Positions 41,927 to 49,609 of a stretch of 64,000 bases of DNA are shown in pieces. A program made the position numbers and the translations under genes. Below the pieces are notes generated by a model, which saw nothing but the letters and a program-made list of their open reading frames with translations, was not told the DNA's origin and searched no databases. Origin of the DNA: an uncultured Dermabacteraceae bacterium (GTDB lineage Bacteria; Actinomycetota; Actinomycetes; Actinomycetales; Dermabacteraceae). Within the stretch, counting starts at the first letter, position 1. Each line of letters opens with the position of its first letter. The DNA lies in the NCBI GenBank assembly GCA_946223075.1, contig CAMILZ010000004.1, positions 1 through 64,000 of the forward strand, in the 5' to 3' direction.

Positions 41927-43453
41927 TTACTCCGCGATGGGCTTCACGAGCGGGAAGAGGATCGTGTCGCGAATACCGAGACCGGTGATGGTCTGCAGCA
42001 CGCGGTCGATACCCATGCCCATGCCACCCGACGGCGGGAAGCCGTACTCCATGGCATCGCAGAAGTCTTCGTCGTAGCGCATCGCGTCCTCATCGCCACC
42101 GGCGGCGAGCTGTGCCTGCTGCACGAAACGCTCGCGCTGAATAACCGGATCGGCGAGCTCGGAATAGGCAGTACCGATTTCCGAACCGCGGATGTAGAGG
42201 TCCCACTTCTCGACAACACCCTCGCGTTCGCGGTGGTCGCGCGTGAGGGGGCTCGTCTCGACCGGGTAGTTCATGACGAACACGGGCGCGTACAGTTCTT
42301 CGTCGGGGATGAGGTGCTCCCAAATTTCCTCCACGAGCTTGCCGTGGCCGAGCTTGTCTTCGTCCACCTCGACCTCGAACTTGCGGGCGAGTTCGCGAAG
42401 GTGCTCAACGGAAGTTTCGGGGGTAATTTTTTCGCCGGCGTGCGTCGAGAGGCTCTCGTAGAGGTCGATGCGCTTCCATTCGCCACCGAGGTCGAACTCG
42501 GTGCCGTCGGCGAGCGTGACGAGGGTCGAGCCGGTCGCGGCGATCGCGGCGTTCTGGATGATCTCGCGGGCGAGCTCAGCCATGCCGTTGTAGTCGGAGT
42601 AGGCCTGGTAGCACTCGAGCATCGTGAACTCGGGCGAGTGGGTCGAGTCGGCGCCTTCGTTGCGGAAGTTGCGGTTGATCTCGAACACGCGGTCGAGGCC
42701 GCCCACAACGGCGCGCTTGAGGAAGAGCTCGGGGGCGATGCGCAGGTAAAGCTCCATGTCGAACGCGTTCATGTGCGTCGAGAAGGGGCGTGCCGAGGCG
42801 CCGGAGGGGATGGTCTGGAGCATCGGGGTTTCGGCCTCGAGGAAGTCGTGGCCGTGGAGCGTCTCGCGGATCGATTGGAGAACACGCATGCGAAGGCGCG
42901 CGATGCGCTGCGCTTCGGGGTTCGTGATGAGGTCGACGTAGCGGCGGCGCACGCGCACTTCTTCGCTGAGGTCGCCGTGGAGATTCGGCAGGGGGCGAAC
43001 GGCCTTGGAGGTCATCTCCCAACGGTCGGCAAACACGGAAAGTTCGCCGCGGCGCGACGTTCCGACGGTGCCGTGCACGAAGAGGTGATCGCCGATGTCC
43101 ACGAGGGAACGGAAGTCGTTGAAGGCTTCTTCGCCGATCGCCTTGAAGTTCAACATGGCCTGGAGGCGCGTGTGATCGCCGGCCTGGAGTGCCACGAAGA
43201 TGAGCTTGCCGGTTTCGCGAATGTGGATCACGCGGCCCGCGAGGCCAACGACGCGATCGGTCATTTCGCCAGCTTCGAGACCACCGAATTCCTGGACAAC
43301 TTCGGGAATCGTGGTCGTGAGCTCCACACTCACCGGGTAGGGGTGGCGCGCGCCGCCCTCAAGCATCTCGGAACGCTTGCGCATTCGAACCGCACGCTGA
43401 TCCGAGCTGGGCGTCTGAGCCCCGTCTGTTTGGCCACCATTCAGTTCAGGCAC
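41927..43453 (-). CDS. lysS: lysyl-tRNA synthetase, class II
   Basis: LysRS charges tRNA-Lys. After a short non-conserved N-terminus the 508-residue protein has an OB-fold anticodon domain (VVGLAGRVIHIRETGKLIFVALQ). The class II core follows with RRRYVDLITNPEAQRIARLR (motif 1), FEINRNFRNEGADSTHSPEFTMLE (motif 2) and GGMGMGIDRVLQTITG (motif 3). The start is a GTG at 43453 with AAAGGAAA about ten bases upstream. It is monocistronic with its own terminator, and divergent from an MFS exporter gene. Confidence 0.97.
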   Translation of the reverse strand: MPELNGGQTDGAQTPSSDQRAVRMRKRSEMLEGGARHPYPVSVELTTTIPEVVQEFGGLEAGEMTDRVVGLAGRVIHIRETGKLIFVALQAGDHTRLQAMLNFKAIGEEAFNDFRSLVDIGDHLFVHGTVGTSRRGELSVFADRWEMTSKAVRPLPNLHGDLSEEVRVRRRYVDLITNPEAQRIARLRMRVLQSIRETLHGHDFLEAETPMLQTIPSGASARPFSTHMNAFDMELYLRIAPELFLKRAVVGGLDRVFEINRNFRNEGADSTHSPEFTMLECYQAYSDYNGMAELAREIIQNAAIAATGSTLVTLADGTEFDLGGEWKRIDLYESLSTHAGEKITPETSVEHLRELARKFEVEVDEDKLGHGKLVEEIWEHLIPDEELYAPVFVMNYPVETSPLTRDHREREGVVEKWDLYIRGSEIGTAYSELADPVIQRERFVQQAQLAAGGDEDAMRYDEDFCDAMEYGFPPSGGMGMGIDRVLQTITGLGIRDTILFPLVKPIAE

Positions 43454-43604
43454 AACGATCGTTTCCTTTTCACGTGTACTGCTTTTTCGTCAGGTTGCAC
43501 CGGAGATTTTGCCGCCGGTGAGTACCGCAATTTTACCACTCGGGGCCTCGCGGGGTCGGGCCCGCCGGGGTGTGGAACGGTGTGCGAACGGGGGTGTGTG
43601 ACAG

Positions 43605-43710
43605 TCCGACGGTGGCTTGCAAAACGACGTTCCCCACATCGACGGGCCGCGCGGTCACTCGTTCAGATATACTGGATCCATAAACTAAAGATTTAAGACG
43701 GTGTATAGAG
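43605..43710 (+). promoter_or_regulatory. upstream region of the second MFS exporter
   Basis: TATACT at 43668-43673 is a good -10 about 38 bases before the ATG; the -35 is unclear. The DNA from 43660 to 43700 is AT-rich compared with its surroundings. A TCCGACGG motif copy starts the region at 43605. Confidence 0.4.
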
Positions 43711-45264
43711 ATGTCGTGGAGAGCGCGCTGGGCTGCCCTGGCTGTCGTTCTGTTGCCTGTTTTCCTCATCAGTATTGATGTCACGGTGTTGAGCATTTCG
43801 CTCCCGGGTATCTCGCAGGATCTCCATCCGTCGGCCAACGAACTTCTATGGATCGTCGATTCGTATTCGTTTGTGCTCGCGTGCCTGCTCATTCTGATGG
43901 GCAAGTTTGGTGACAGTTTCGGCCGACTACGTCTGTTGATTTGGGGTTCCGTCATCTTTGGGGCGGCCTCGGTCATGTCGGGTTTCAGCACCTCGGCCGT
44001 GATGCTCATCATCGGTCGCACCCTGCAGGGTTTTGGCGGGGCGACCCTCATGCCCTCGACTCTCGGCATGATCCGCCACATTTTCCAGAAGCGGTCGGAA
44101 AGGCGCCTCGCGCTTGCCCTGTGGTCGGCGGCGTTCTCGAGTGGCAGTGCGATTGGCCCGCTTCTCGGCGGTATTTTGCTTGAGGTCGCGAACTGGCGCT
44201 ACGTGTTCTTCATTAACGTGCCGATCGTGATCATATTCGTGGTGCTCGCGAAGCTCTTCGTTCCCGAGTCAGACCGCGAGGAGGTCGGAAGGATCGACCT
44301 CCTCTCCCCCGTGCTTTTGATCGTGTCGATCTTCGCGCTCGTTCTGAGTTTCAAGCTCCTCATTGATGATTTCGCCGTGTGGCAAGTGGGGCTCTTGCTC
44401 GTTGGTGCCTTCGGGCTCGCGCTCTTCTGGCGCCGCCAGTACGTCGTGGATAACCCCATTCTCGACGTCGACGTTGTCGCGGAGCCGACGTTCCGTTCGG
44501 CGACACTCATCAACGGCATCGCCTACTTCATCACGATTGGCACGCTGTTCTTCTTCCCGCAGTACCTCATGGTGGTCTCGGGACTCTCACCGATCGAGGC
44601 GGGTATGTGGGCCCTTCCCATGGTTGTCGCGACGATCCTTGGTGCGCTCATCTCCCCGATCTTTGCGCGGAAGGTGCGCTCGAATAAGCTCGTCGCTCTC
44701 GGCCTTTTCGTCTGCGGGCTCGGCTGCCTCGCGGTCCCGCTGCTGGTGACCGTGACGTTTGATCCGTTCTTCTACTTCCTGTGCACGTTCCTCATTGGGC
44801 TCGGAATCGGGTTCTCGGAGCCACTCACGAACGACACGATTTTGTCGTCGGCACCGGACAAGGAAGCGGGGTCCGTCTCGGCGATTTCCGAGACCGCGTA
44901 CGAGCTCGGTGGTGCTCTCGGCACAGCAGTTCTCGGCGGCGTGGGCATGCTCGCCTATCGCCTCTCACTGTCGTCGCGCGAGGCTGGGCTCGGGGTTTCA
45001 GATGAGCTGCTCGCGGAAGCGAAGCAGACGATCGGTTCGGCGGTCGTCCTTGGCGAGCCGGGCAACTCTACAAATCCTGATCTCGCGTGGAACCTCGCGA
45101 AGGCCTCGTTCGTGGATGGCCAGAATGCGGCAATGTATCTCGCAGGGATCGCGGCTTTCGCTGCGGCGATTATCGCGCTACGCGGCATGCGTGCCGAACT
45201 CCATTTGAAGCTTCAGGACAAGCTCGGCACGAAGCCCCCTCAGAAGTCCCCTGACCTGCAGTAA
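43711..45264 (+). CDS. MFS multidrug exporter, DHA2 (SmvA/QacA-like) family
   Basis: A 517-residue, 14-helix proton-coupled exporter. Helix 1 has SIDVTVLSISLPGISQDLHPSANELLWIVDSYSF, the signature of the SmvA/QacA group (D in helix 1, LWIVD in helix 2). It continues with LMGKFGDSFGRLRLLIWG (motif A) and GRTLQGFGGATLMPSTLGMI. Quaternary ammonium and other cationic compounds are typical substrates of the group. No regulator gene is adjacent. Only a weak ribosome site (TAGAG) precedes the ATG. Confidence 0.9.
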   Translation: MSWRARWAALAVVLLPVFLISIDVTVLSISLPGISQDLHPSANELLWIVDSYSFVLACLLILMGKFGDSFGRLRLLIWGSVIFGAASVMSGFSTSAVMLIIGRTLQGFGGATLMPSTLGMIRHIFQKRSERRLALALWSAAFSSGSAIGPLLGGILLEVANWRYVFFINVPIVIIFVVLAKLFVPESDREEVGRIDLLSPVLLIVSIFALVLSFKLLIDDFAVWQVGLLLVGAFGLALFWRRQYVVDNPILDVDVVAEPTFRSATLINGIAYFITIGTLFFFPQYLMVVSGLSPIEAGMWALPMVVATILGALISPIFARKVRSNKLVALGLFVCGLGCLAVPLLVTVTFDPFFYFLCTFLIGLGIGFSEPLTNDTILSSAPDKEAGSVSAISETAYELGGALGTAVLGGVGMLAYRLSLSSREAGLGVSDELLAEAKQTIGSAVVLGEPGNSTNPDLAWNLAKASFVDGQNAAMYLAGIAAFAAAIIALRGMRAELHLKLQDKLGTKPPQKSPDLQ

Positions 45265-45314
45265 TGGACTTTGCAACACAGATTCGGTGCAGGCGCTGGG
45301 CCTAAGCTGTGGCT

Positions 45315-46307
45315 ATGGCTATCGTCGACACACCCACCCCCGCTGATTACCCCGCTATCGCTGCCATCGCCCGGGATCTCTTGCGCGCATCGGATCCTTC
45401 CGAGGCCTTCGACGGCACCGATCTGATTAACACGATCGAGGCGGGGCATCCCGCGATGGTGATCCGCGAGCACCGCAGCTCAGAGGGCGAGTCCGCAGCC
45501 CCCGTTGTCGCGTTCGCGATGGTGCACGATCACGCGCGCGGGCGCATCGATGCAAAGTGGGCTGTGCGTCGAGGCGATGAACTTTACGTTGCGCACGCTG
45601 CCCGCTGCCTTGCTTGGGTCGAGAAGCAGGCCCGCGGTCTCGGAGAAAAGCGCGGCGAGGACGGCTTCGTGATCGTCACGGAGGTTGGCCCGAATGACGG
45701 CATCCGCGCGGAGGCTCTCACCGACGCGGGCTACGCCAAGGCCCGCAGCTGGGTGGTTATGGACCAGGACATCCCGGCGCGCATGCGGGAAATCAAGGAG
45801 CGGGGGTCCGACGCCACCTTGGCACCCCACGTTGCCCCGAATGTGCGCGTGCGGACCCTCGCCAATATCGAGGATCGCCGCGCTGCGCACACGGCGCTCG
45901 AGCACGCTTTCGAGGATCACTTCAATCACTTCGAGGAGGGTTTCGACGAGTGGTGCGAGCGCACGAACCTCTATGCGCACCACGAGTGGGATCGTGACCT
46001 TATGGCGGAGCTCGTTCCCGAAGATGGCTCGGAACCGATCGTGATCGGCACGCTCATGACGTCGTGGCTCCCCGAATCGAACACGGCCCACGTGGAATAC
46101 CTTGGCGTAGCGCGCGAGGGTCGCGGGAAGGGTGCGGCGCATGCCCTGCTCGACGCATTCTACGCGCTTGCTACTGAGCACGGCTTCACGAGGGGTGAGC
46201 TTTTCGTGGATGCCGATTCCCCGACGGGCGCGAACCTCGCCTACGAGAAGATGAAGTGGCGCCCGGACTTCCGCAAGGAAACGTGGCACAAGGAGATCAC
46301 CCTCTAA
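45315..46307 (+). CDS. GNAT family N-acetyltransferase, double-domain
   Basis: The 330-residue product looks like two GNAT modules in tandem. The C-terminal module has the acetyl-CoA motif EYLGVAREGRGKGAAHALLDAFYA and the late segment DSPTGANLAYEKMKWRPDFRKETWHKEI; the N-terminal module is more degenerate (VAFAMVHDHARG and FVIVTEVGPNDGIRAEALTDAGY). Such two-domain proteins resemble mycothiol synthase (MshD) in layout, but I do not claim that identity. A GTG two codons upstream is an alternative start. No clear ribosome site is seen, so the message may be leaderless. Confidence 0.75.
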   Translation: MAIVDTPTPADYPAIAAIARDLLRASDPSEAFDGTDLINTIEAGHPAMVIREHRSSEGESAAPVVAFAMVHDHARGRIDAKWAVRRGDELYVAHAARCLAWVEKQARGLGEKRGEDGFVIVTEVGPNDGIRAEALTDAGYAKARSWVVMDQDIPARMREIKERGSDATLAPHVAPNVRVRTLANIEDRRAAHTALEHAFEDHFNHFEEGFDEWCERTNLYAHHEWDRDLMAELVPEDGSEPIVIGTLMTSWLPESNTAHVEYLGVAREGRGKGAAHALLDAFYALATEHGFTRGELFVDADSPTGANLAYEKMKWRPDFRKETWHKEITL

Positions 46308-46334
46308 TCCCACACCCCACCCCGACCAGTTGGG

Positions 46335-46403
46335 TTCAAGGTGTAGAAAAACAACGTCATGGGCCCGTCTCGACGTTGCCTGGCCTCTTTTCTACACCCT
46401 GAA
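46335..46403. repeat. dispersed hairpin repeat, GGTGTAGAAAA subfamily
   Basis: Arms TTCAAGGTGTAGAAAA and TTTTCTACACCCTGAA pair almost perfectly. Compared with the GGTGGAGAAAA members, the G-to-T change in the left arm is matched by C-to-A in the right arm. Confidence 0.8.
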
Positions 46404-46538
46404 TGCCGTGGACCCGATTGGTGCCGGACAGCACATAGAACTACCGCCCCCGCCCCCAAGGGAACGTGGCCTCGATAGCCGCAATGGGCCGCCGCAACCA
46501 GAACGGGTCTCAGGAGCGAGCCTCGCACAACTTAAACG

Positions 46539-46573
46539 GGCCCGCTCCCACAAGGGAACGGGCCCGCCTGAGC
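46539..46573 (-). terminator. guaA terminator
   Basis: On the minus strand GCGGGCCCGTTCCC and GGGAGCGGGCCCGTTT form a long GC stem with one internal mismatch around TTGT, ending in TTTAAG. Confidence 0.8.
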
Positions 46574-46580
46574 TTAGGGA

Positions 46581-48185
46581 TTACTCCCACTCGATCGTGC
46601 CCGGCGGCTTGCTCGTCACATCGAGCGTCACGCGGTTAATGTCGTCGACCTCGTTCGTGATGCGCGTCGAAATCTTCGAAAGCACATCGTAGGGAACCTT
46701 CGCCCAGTCGGCAGTCATCGCGTCGTCGGACGTCACGGGACGCAACACGATCGGGTGGCCGTACGTGCGGTGATCGCCCTGCACGCCAACGGAACGGACA
46801 TCCGCGAGGAGCACCACGGGGCACTGCCAAATATCGCGATCGAGACCCGCGACGGTCATCTCTTCGCGCGCGATGGCGTCGGCGGCGCGGAGCGTATCGA
46901 GGCGATCCTTCGTCACCTCACCGATGATGCGAATGCCCAGGCCCGGGCCGGGGAACGGCTGGCGCCACACGATTTCATCGGGAAGGCCAAGCTGCGAGCC
47001 CACGGCACGCACCTCGTCTTTAAAAAGCTGACGGAGCGGTTCAACGAGCTCAAACGTGAGGTCCTCGGGGAGACCGCCAACATTGTGGTGGCTCTTGATG
47101 TTGGACGTGCCATCGCCGCCACCCGACTCCACAACATCGGGGTAAAGCGTGCCCTGCACGAGGAAGGCCTTGCGGCGCGCCTCGTCGCCATCTACGACGC
47201 CCTGCTCGCGCAGAATGTCCTCCTGGGCCTGTTCAAACACGCGGATGAATTCGCGGCCAATGATCTTGCGCTTCTGCTCGGGATCGGTCACGCCCGCGAG
47301 CGCGGAAAGGAACCGCTCTTCGGCATCGACAACGACGAGCTTCGCGCCGCCCGTTGAGCCACTGAAGGCGCGCTCGATCTCCTCGGATTCACGAAGGCGC
47401 ATGAGGCCGTGGTTGACGTACACGCACGTGAGGCGATCGCCGATCGCGCGCTGCACGAGGGCCGCGGCAACGGCAGAGTCAACGCCGCCACTCAGGCCGC
47501 AGATCGCGGTGCCCTCTTCGCCGATCTGGGCGCGGATGAGCTCGACCTGCTCGTCGATCACGTTCGACATCGTCCACTCAGGTTCGATGCCGGCGCCGCG
47601 ATAGAGGAAGTTCTCGAGGATCTCCTGGCCGTGCTCGGAGTGCTTCACTTCGGGGTGCCACTGGACGCCGAAGATACGGCGCTCGCGGTTTTCGAACGCC
47701 GCGACGGGCGAGCCCGCGGAAACGGCGATCACGTCGAAGCCGTCGGGTGCCTCGTGGACGCTGTCGCCGTGACTCATCCACACGTTCTGGTTGAGGTCCT
47801 GATCCGCAAGCAGTACCGAATCGCTTTGGATCTCGGTCAGGAGCGTCGCGCCGTACTCGCGCGTGCCCGTGGGGGCAACCTTCCCGCCGAGCGCCTGGGC
47901 GACGGCCTGGAAGCCGTAGCACAGGCCGAGAACGGGGATTCCCGCCTCGAGAAGTGCCGGGTCAAGCTTCGGGGCGCCGTCCGCATATACGGAGCTGGGA
48001 CCGCCGGAAAGGATCAGTGCCTTGGGGTTCTTGGCGAGGATTTCGCTCGCGCTCATCGAGTTCGGGACGACCTCGGAGTAGATGTTCGCCTCGCGCACGC
48101 GGCGCGCGATGAGCTGCGCGTACTGCGCACCAAAATCGACGACGAGGACCGGGTCTTGCTGGGTGCTGAGCTGGTTGTCGTTCAT
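46581..48185 (-). CDS. guaA: GMP synthase (glutamine-hydrolysing)
   Basis: GuaA converts XMP to GMP with ATP and glutamine. The 534 residues have the class I glutaminase with catalytic Cys in VLGLCYGFQAVAQ and the His/Glu in FGVQWHPEVKH. The ATP-pyrophosphatase P-loop is GLSGGVDSAVAAALV, and the C-terminal dimerisation domain ends RITNEVDDINRVTLDVTSKPPGTIEWE. The ATG at 48185 has GGAGG five bases upstream; a frame extension to 48287 is unsupported. A DUF3817 gene lies 25 bp upstream and is probably co-transcribed. Confidence 0.97.
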   Translation of the reverse strand: MNDNQLSTQQDPVLVVDFGAQYAQLIARRVREANIYSEVVPNSMSASEILAKNPKALILSGGPSSVYADGAPKLDPALLEAGIPVLGLCYGFQAVAQALGGKVAPTGTREYGATLLTEIQSDSVLLADQDLNQNVWMSHGDSVHEAPDGFDVIAVSAGSPVAAFENRERRIFGVQWHPEVKHSEHGQEILENFLYRGAGIEPEWTMSNVIDEQVELIRAQIGEEGTAICGLSGGVDSAVAAALVQRAIGDRLTCVYVNHGLMRLRESEEIERAFSGSTGGAKLVVVDAEERFLSALAGVTDPEQKRKIIGREFIRVFEQAQEDILREQGVVDGDEARRKAFLVQGTLYPDVVESGGGDGTSNIKSHHNVGGLPEDLTFELVEPLRQLFKDEVRAVGSQLGLPDEIVWRQPFPGPGLGIRIIGEVTKDRLDTLRAADAIAREEMTVAGLDRDIWQCPVVLLADVRSVGVQGDHRTYGHPIVLRPVTSDDAMTADWAKVPYDVLSKISTRITNEVDDINRVTLDVTSKPPGTIEWE

Positions 48186-48210
48186 CACGCCCTCCATCCT
48201 AATGTGCGTA

Positions 48211-48591
48211 CTACTGGCCTGCTTCATCGCCAAGCGTGGGCCGCTCGGCGATATCGCGCTCCACCTTTGCGTGGGTCCAGCGCTCACCGAAGAAGCTCAG
48301 CACGGGAATCACGCCAAAGAACATGAGAAGCAGCATCCGCTCGAGGCCCCAGCGCATCTTGCTCCACAGATCGAACGCGAGAACCACGTAAATCATGTAG
48401 ATGAGGCCGTGGATGGGGCTCCACGTTTTCGAGATCGTCACCCACAGATCGCTCTGACCCCCGTACACGAGGTAGCGCATGATCATGATCGCGACGAGGA
48501 TCAAGAGCGCAACGCCTTCAACGATCGAGCCAACCTTGAAACGGGCGAATGACGTGCGAATTTGAGTTTCATCGAGCGGCTTGCGAGCCAC
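48211..48591 (-). CDS. DUF3817 integral membrane protein
   Basis: The 126-residue protein has three membrane helices in the pattern of DUF3817 (FKVGSIVEGVALLILVAIMIMRYLV, SPIHGLIYMIYVVLAFDL, RMLLLMFFGVIPVLSFFGERW). The family is common in actinobacteria, often near guaA, with unknown function. GTG at 48591 is preferred over the ATG at 48609 because AAGGAGG lies only four to five bases upstream of it. Confidence 0.88.
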   Translation of the reverse strand: MARKPLDETQIRTSFARFKVGSIVEGVALLILVAIMIMRYLVYGGQSDLWVTISKTWSPIHGLIYMIYVVLAFDLWSKMRWGLERMLLLMFFGVIPVLSFFGERWTHAKVERDIAERPTLGDEAGQ

Positions 48592-48624
48592 GGGGCCTCC
48601 TTGCGGCATGGTGTGCGGTGGCGG

Positions 48625-49527
48625 CTACTCCTGGCGTTCGCCCGCGAGCCGCGCTTCAAGTTCGAGCCTACGCTCAGCCTGCTCATCGAGGTAGGTCGAG
48701 CGCACACTTCGCCACCAGATGTAGAGGAAAAACACGCCGAAAAGGATCCACTGGAGGAAGTAGCCGAAGTTTTGGAGATTGAGGCCGCTCGAAAAATCTG
48801 ATTGGGCGGCGGGCAACGGCCCGAGATTTTGCCACGTGTGCGCCTGGGCGCCGTCGGACTTCCCCGCGCCCGAACCGCTCTCGCCGTCGCTCGCAGCGAC
48901 CGCGCTGGCACCGTCGGACTCCCCGGCCTCCTTCGTGTATTCGCGCGCTTCGCTCGTGATGGCCCCGTACCCGGCGAGCATGGGCCCCTCCCACACATTG
49001 ACGAGCAGGGTGGAAGAGAGGGTTCCGACGGTTGCCGCGCCCCCATCGGCCTCGTGGTGCACGGTGCCGCTTGCCTCCTCGGAGGCCTCGAGCCTCACGA
49101 CGATCTGGCGTGGCCCGGCGGGTGGCTCGGGAAGGCTCCCCCACTCGCTCGAAGGCGCGGACGTGTAGCCGCGCGCGACGGGAATGAACGTGCCGCGGAG
49201 TGGTCCCTCAGTGATGCGCGCGTTCGTGACAACGACCGCGACCTTATGGCCGTCGATTTCACGATCGGGCACGAGAACCTGCTCCCCGGACACGAACTCC
49301 CCGGTGAACGACGCGAGACGCCCTTGGACTTCGTTCGTGACGGGTTTGTGCTTCTCCATGAGCATCTCGATCGGCACGGGCGCCGCGGTTCGCGTCTCTT
49401 CGCGGTTATCGAGGGCACGCGTCGCTCGCTCAAACTGCCAGTTCGCGAGGAGCCCGCACACGAGGGTCGCTGCCGCCATGAGGGCGAGCAGACCCAGGAA
49501 CTTGGGGCGGAGGGCAACGCGAAGCAT
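48625..49527 (-). CDS. SURF1 family cytochrome oxidase assembly protein
   Basis: The 300-residue protein has one membrane helix at each end (about residues 10-28 and 262-281), a periplasm-type loop between them, and SURF1 segments near ANWQFERA and VPVARGYTSAP. SURF1 helps insert heme into cytochrome c oxidase. An insertion of about 45 residues (EAGESDGASAVAASDGESG and on to KSDGAQAH) before the last helix is of low complexity and is encoded by two copies of the dispersed motif. It is 15 bp from DUF3817 (48610-48624) on the same strand and may share its transcript. Confidence 0.85.
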   Translation of the reverse strand: MLRVALRPKFLGLLALMAAATLVCGLLANWQFERATRALDNREETRTAAPVPIEMLMEKHKPVTNEVQGRLASFTGEFVSGEQVLVPDREIDGHKVAVVVTNARITEGPLRGTFIPVARGYTSAPSSEWGSLPEPPAGPRQIVVRLEASEEASGTVHHEADGGAATVGTLSSTLLVNVWEGPMLAGYGAITSEAREYTKEAGESDGASAVAASDGESGSGAGKSDGAQAHTWQNLGPLPAAQSDFSSGLNLQNFGYFLQWILFGVFFLYIWWRSVRSTYLDEQAERRLELEARLAGERQE

Positions 49528-49572
49528 TCTTCAAGTGTAGGGGTGAGATTGAGCGGAGCGGGACGCGGTTCC

Positions 49573-49602
49573 CTGACAGCGTCCAACCGCTCGACCTATC
49601 CT
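49573..49602 (+). promoter_or_regulatory. pta promoter giving a leaderless message
   Basis: CTGACA (49573-49578) and TATCCT (49597-49602) are separated by 18 bases. The expected start of transcription, about seven bases on, is at the GTG of pta (49610), so pta is probably translated from a leaderless mRNA. Confidence 0.6.
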
Positions 49603-49609
49603 AGGAAGC

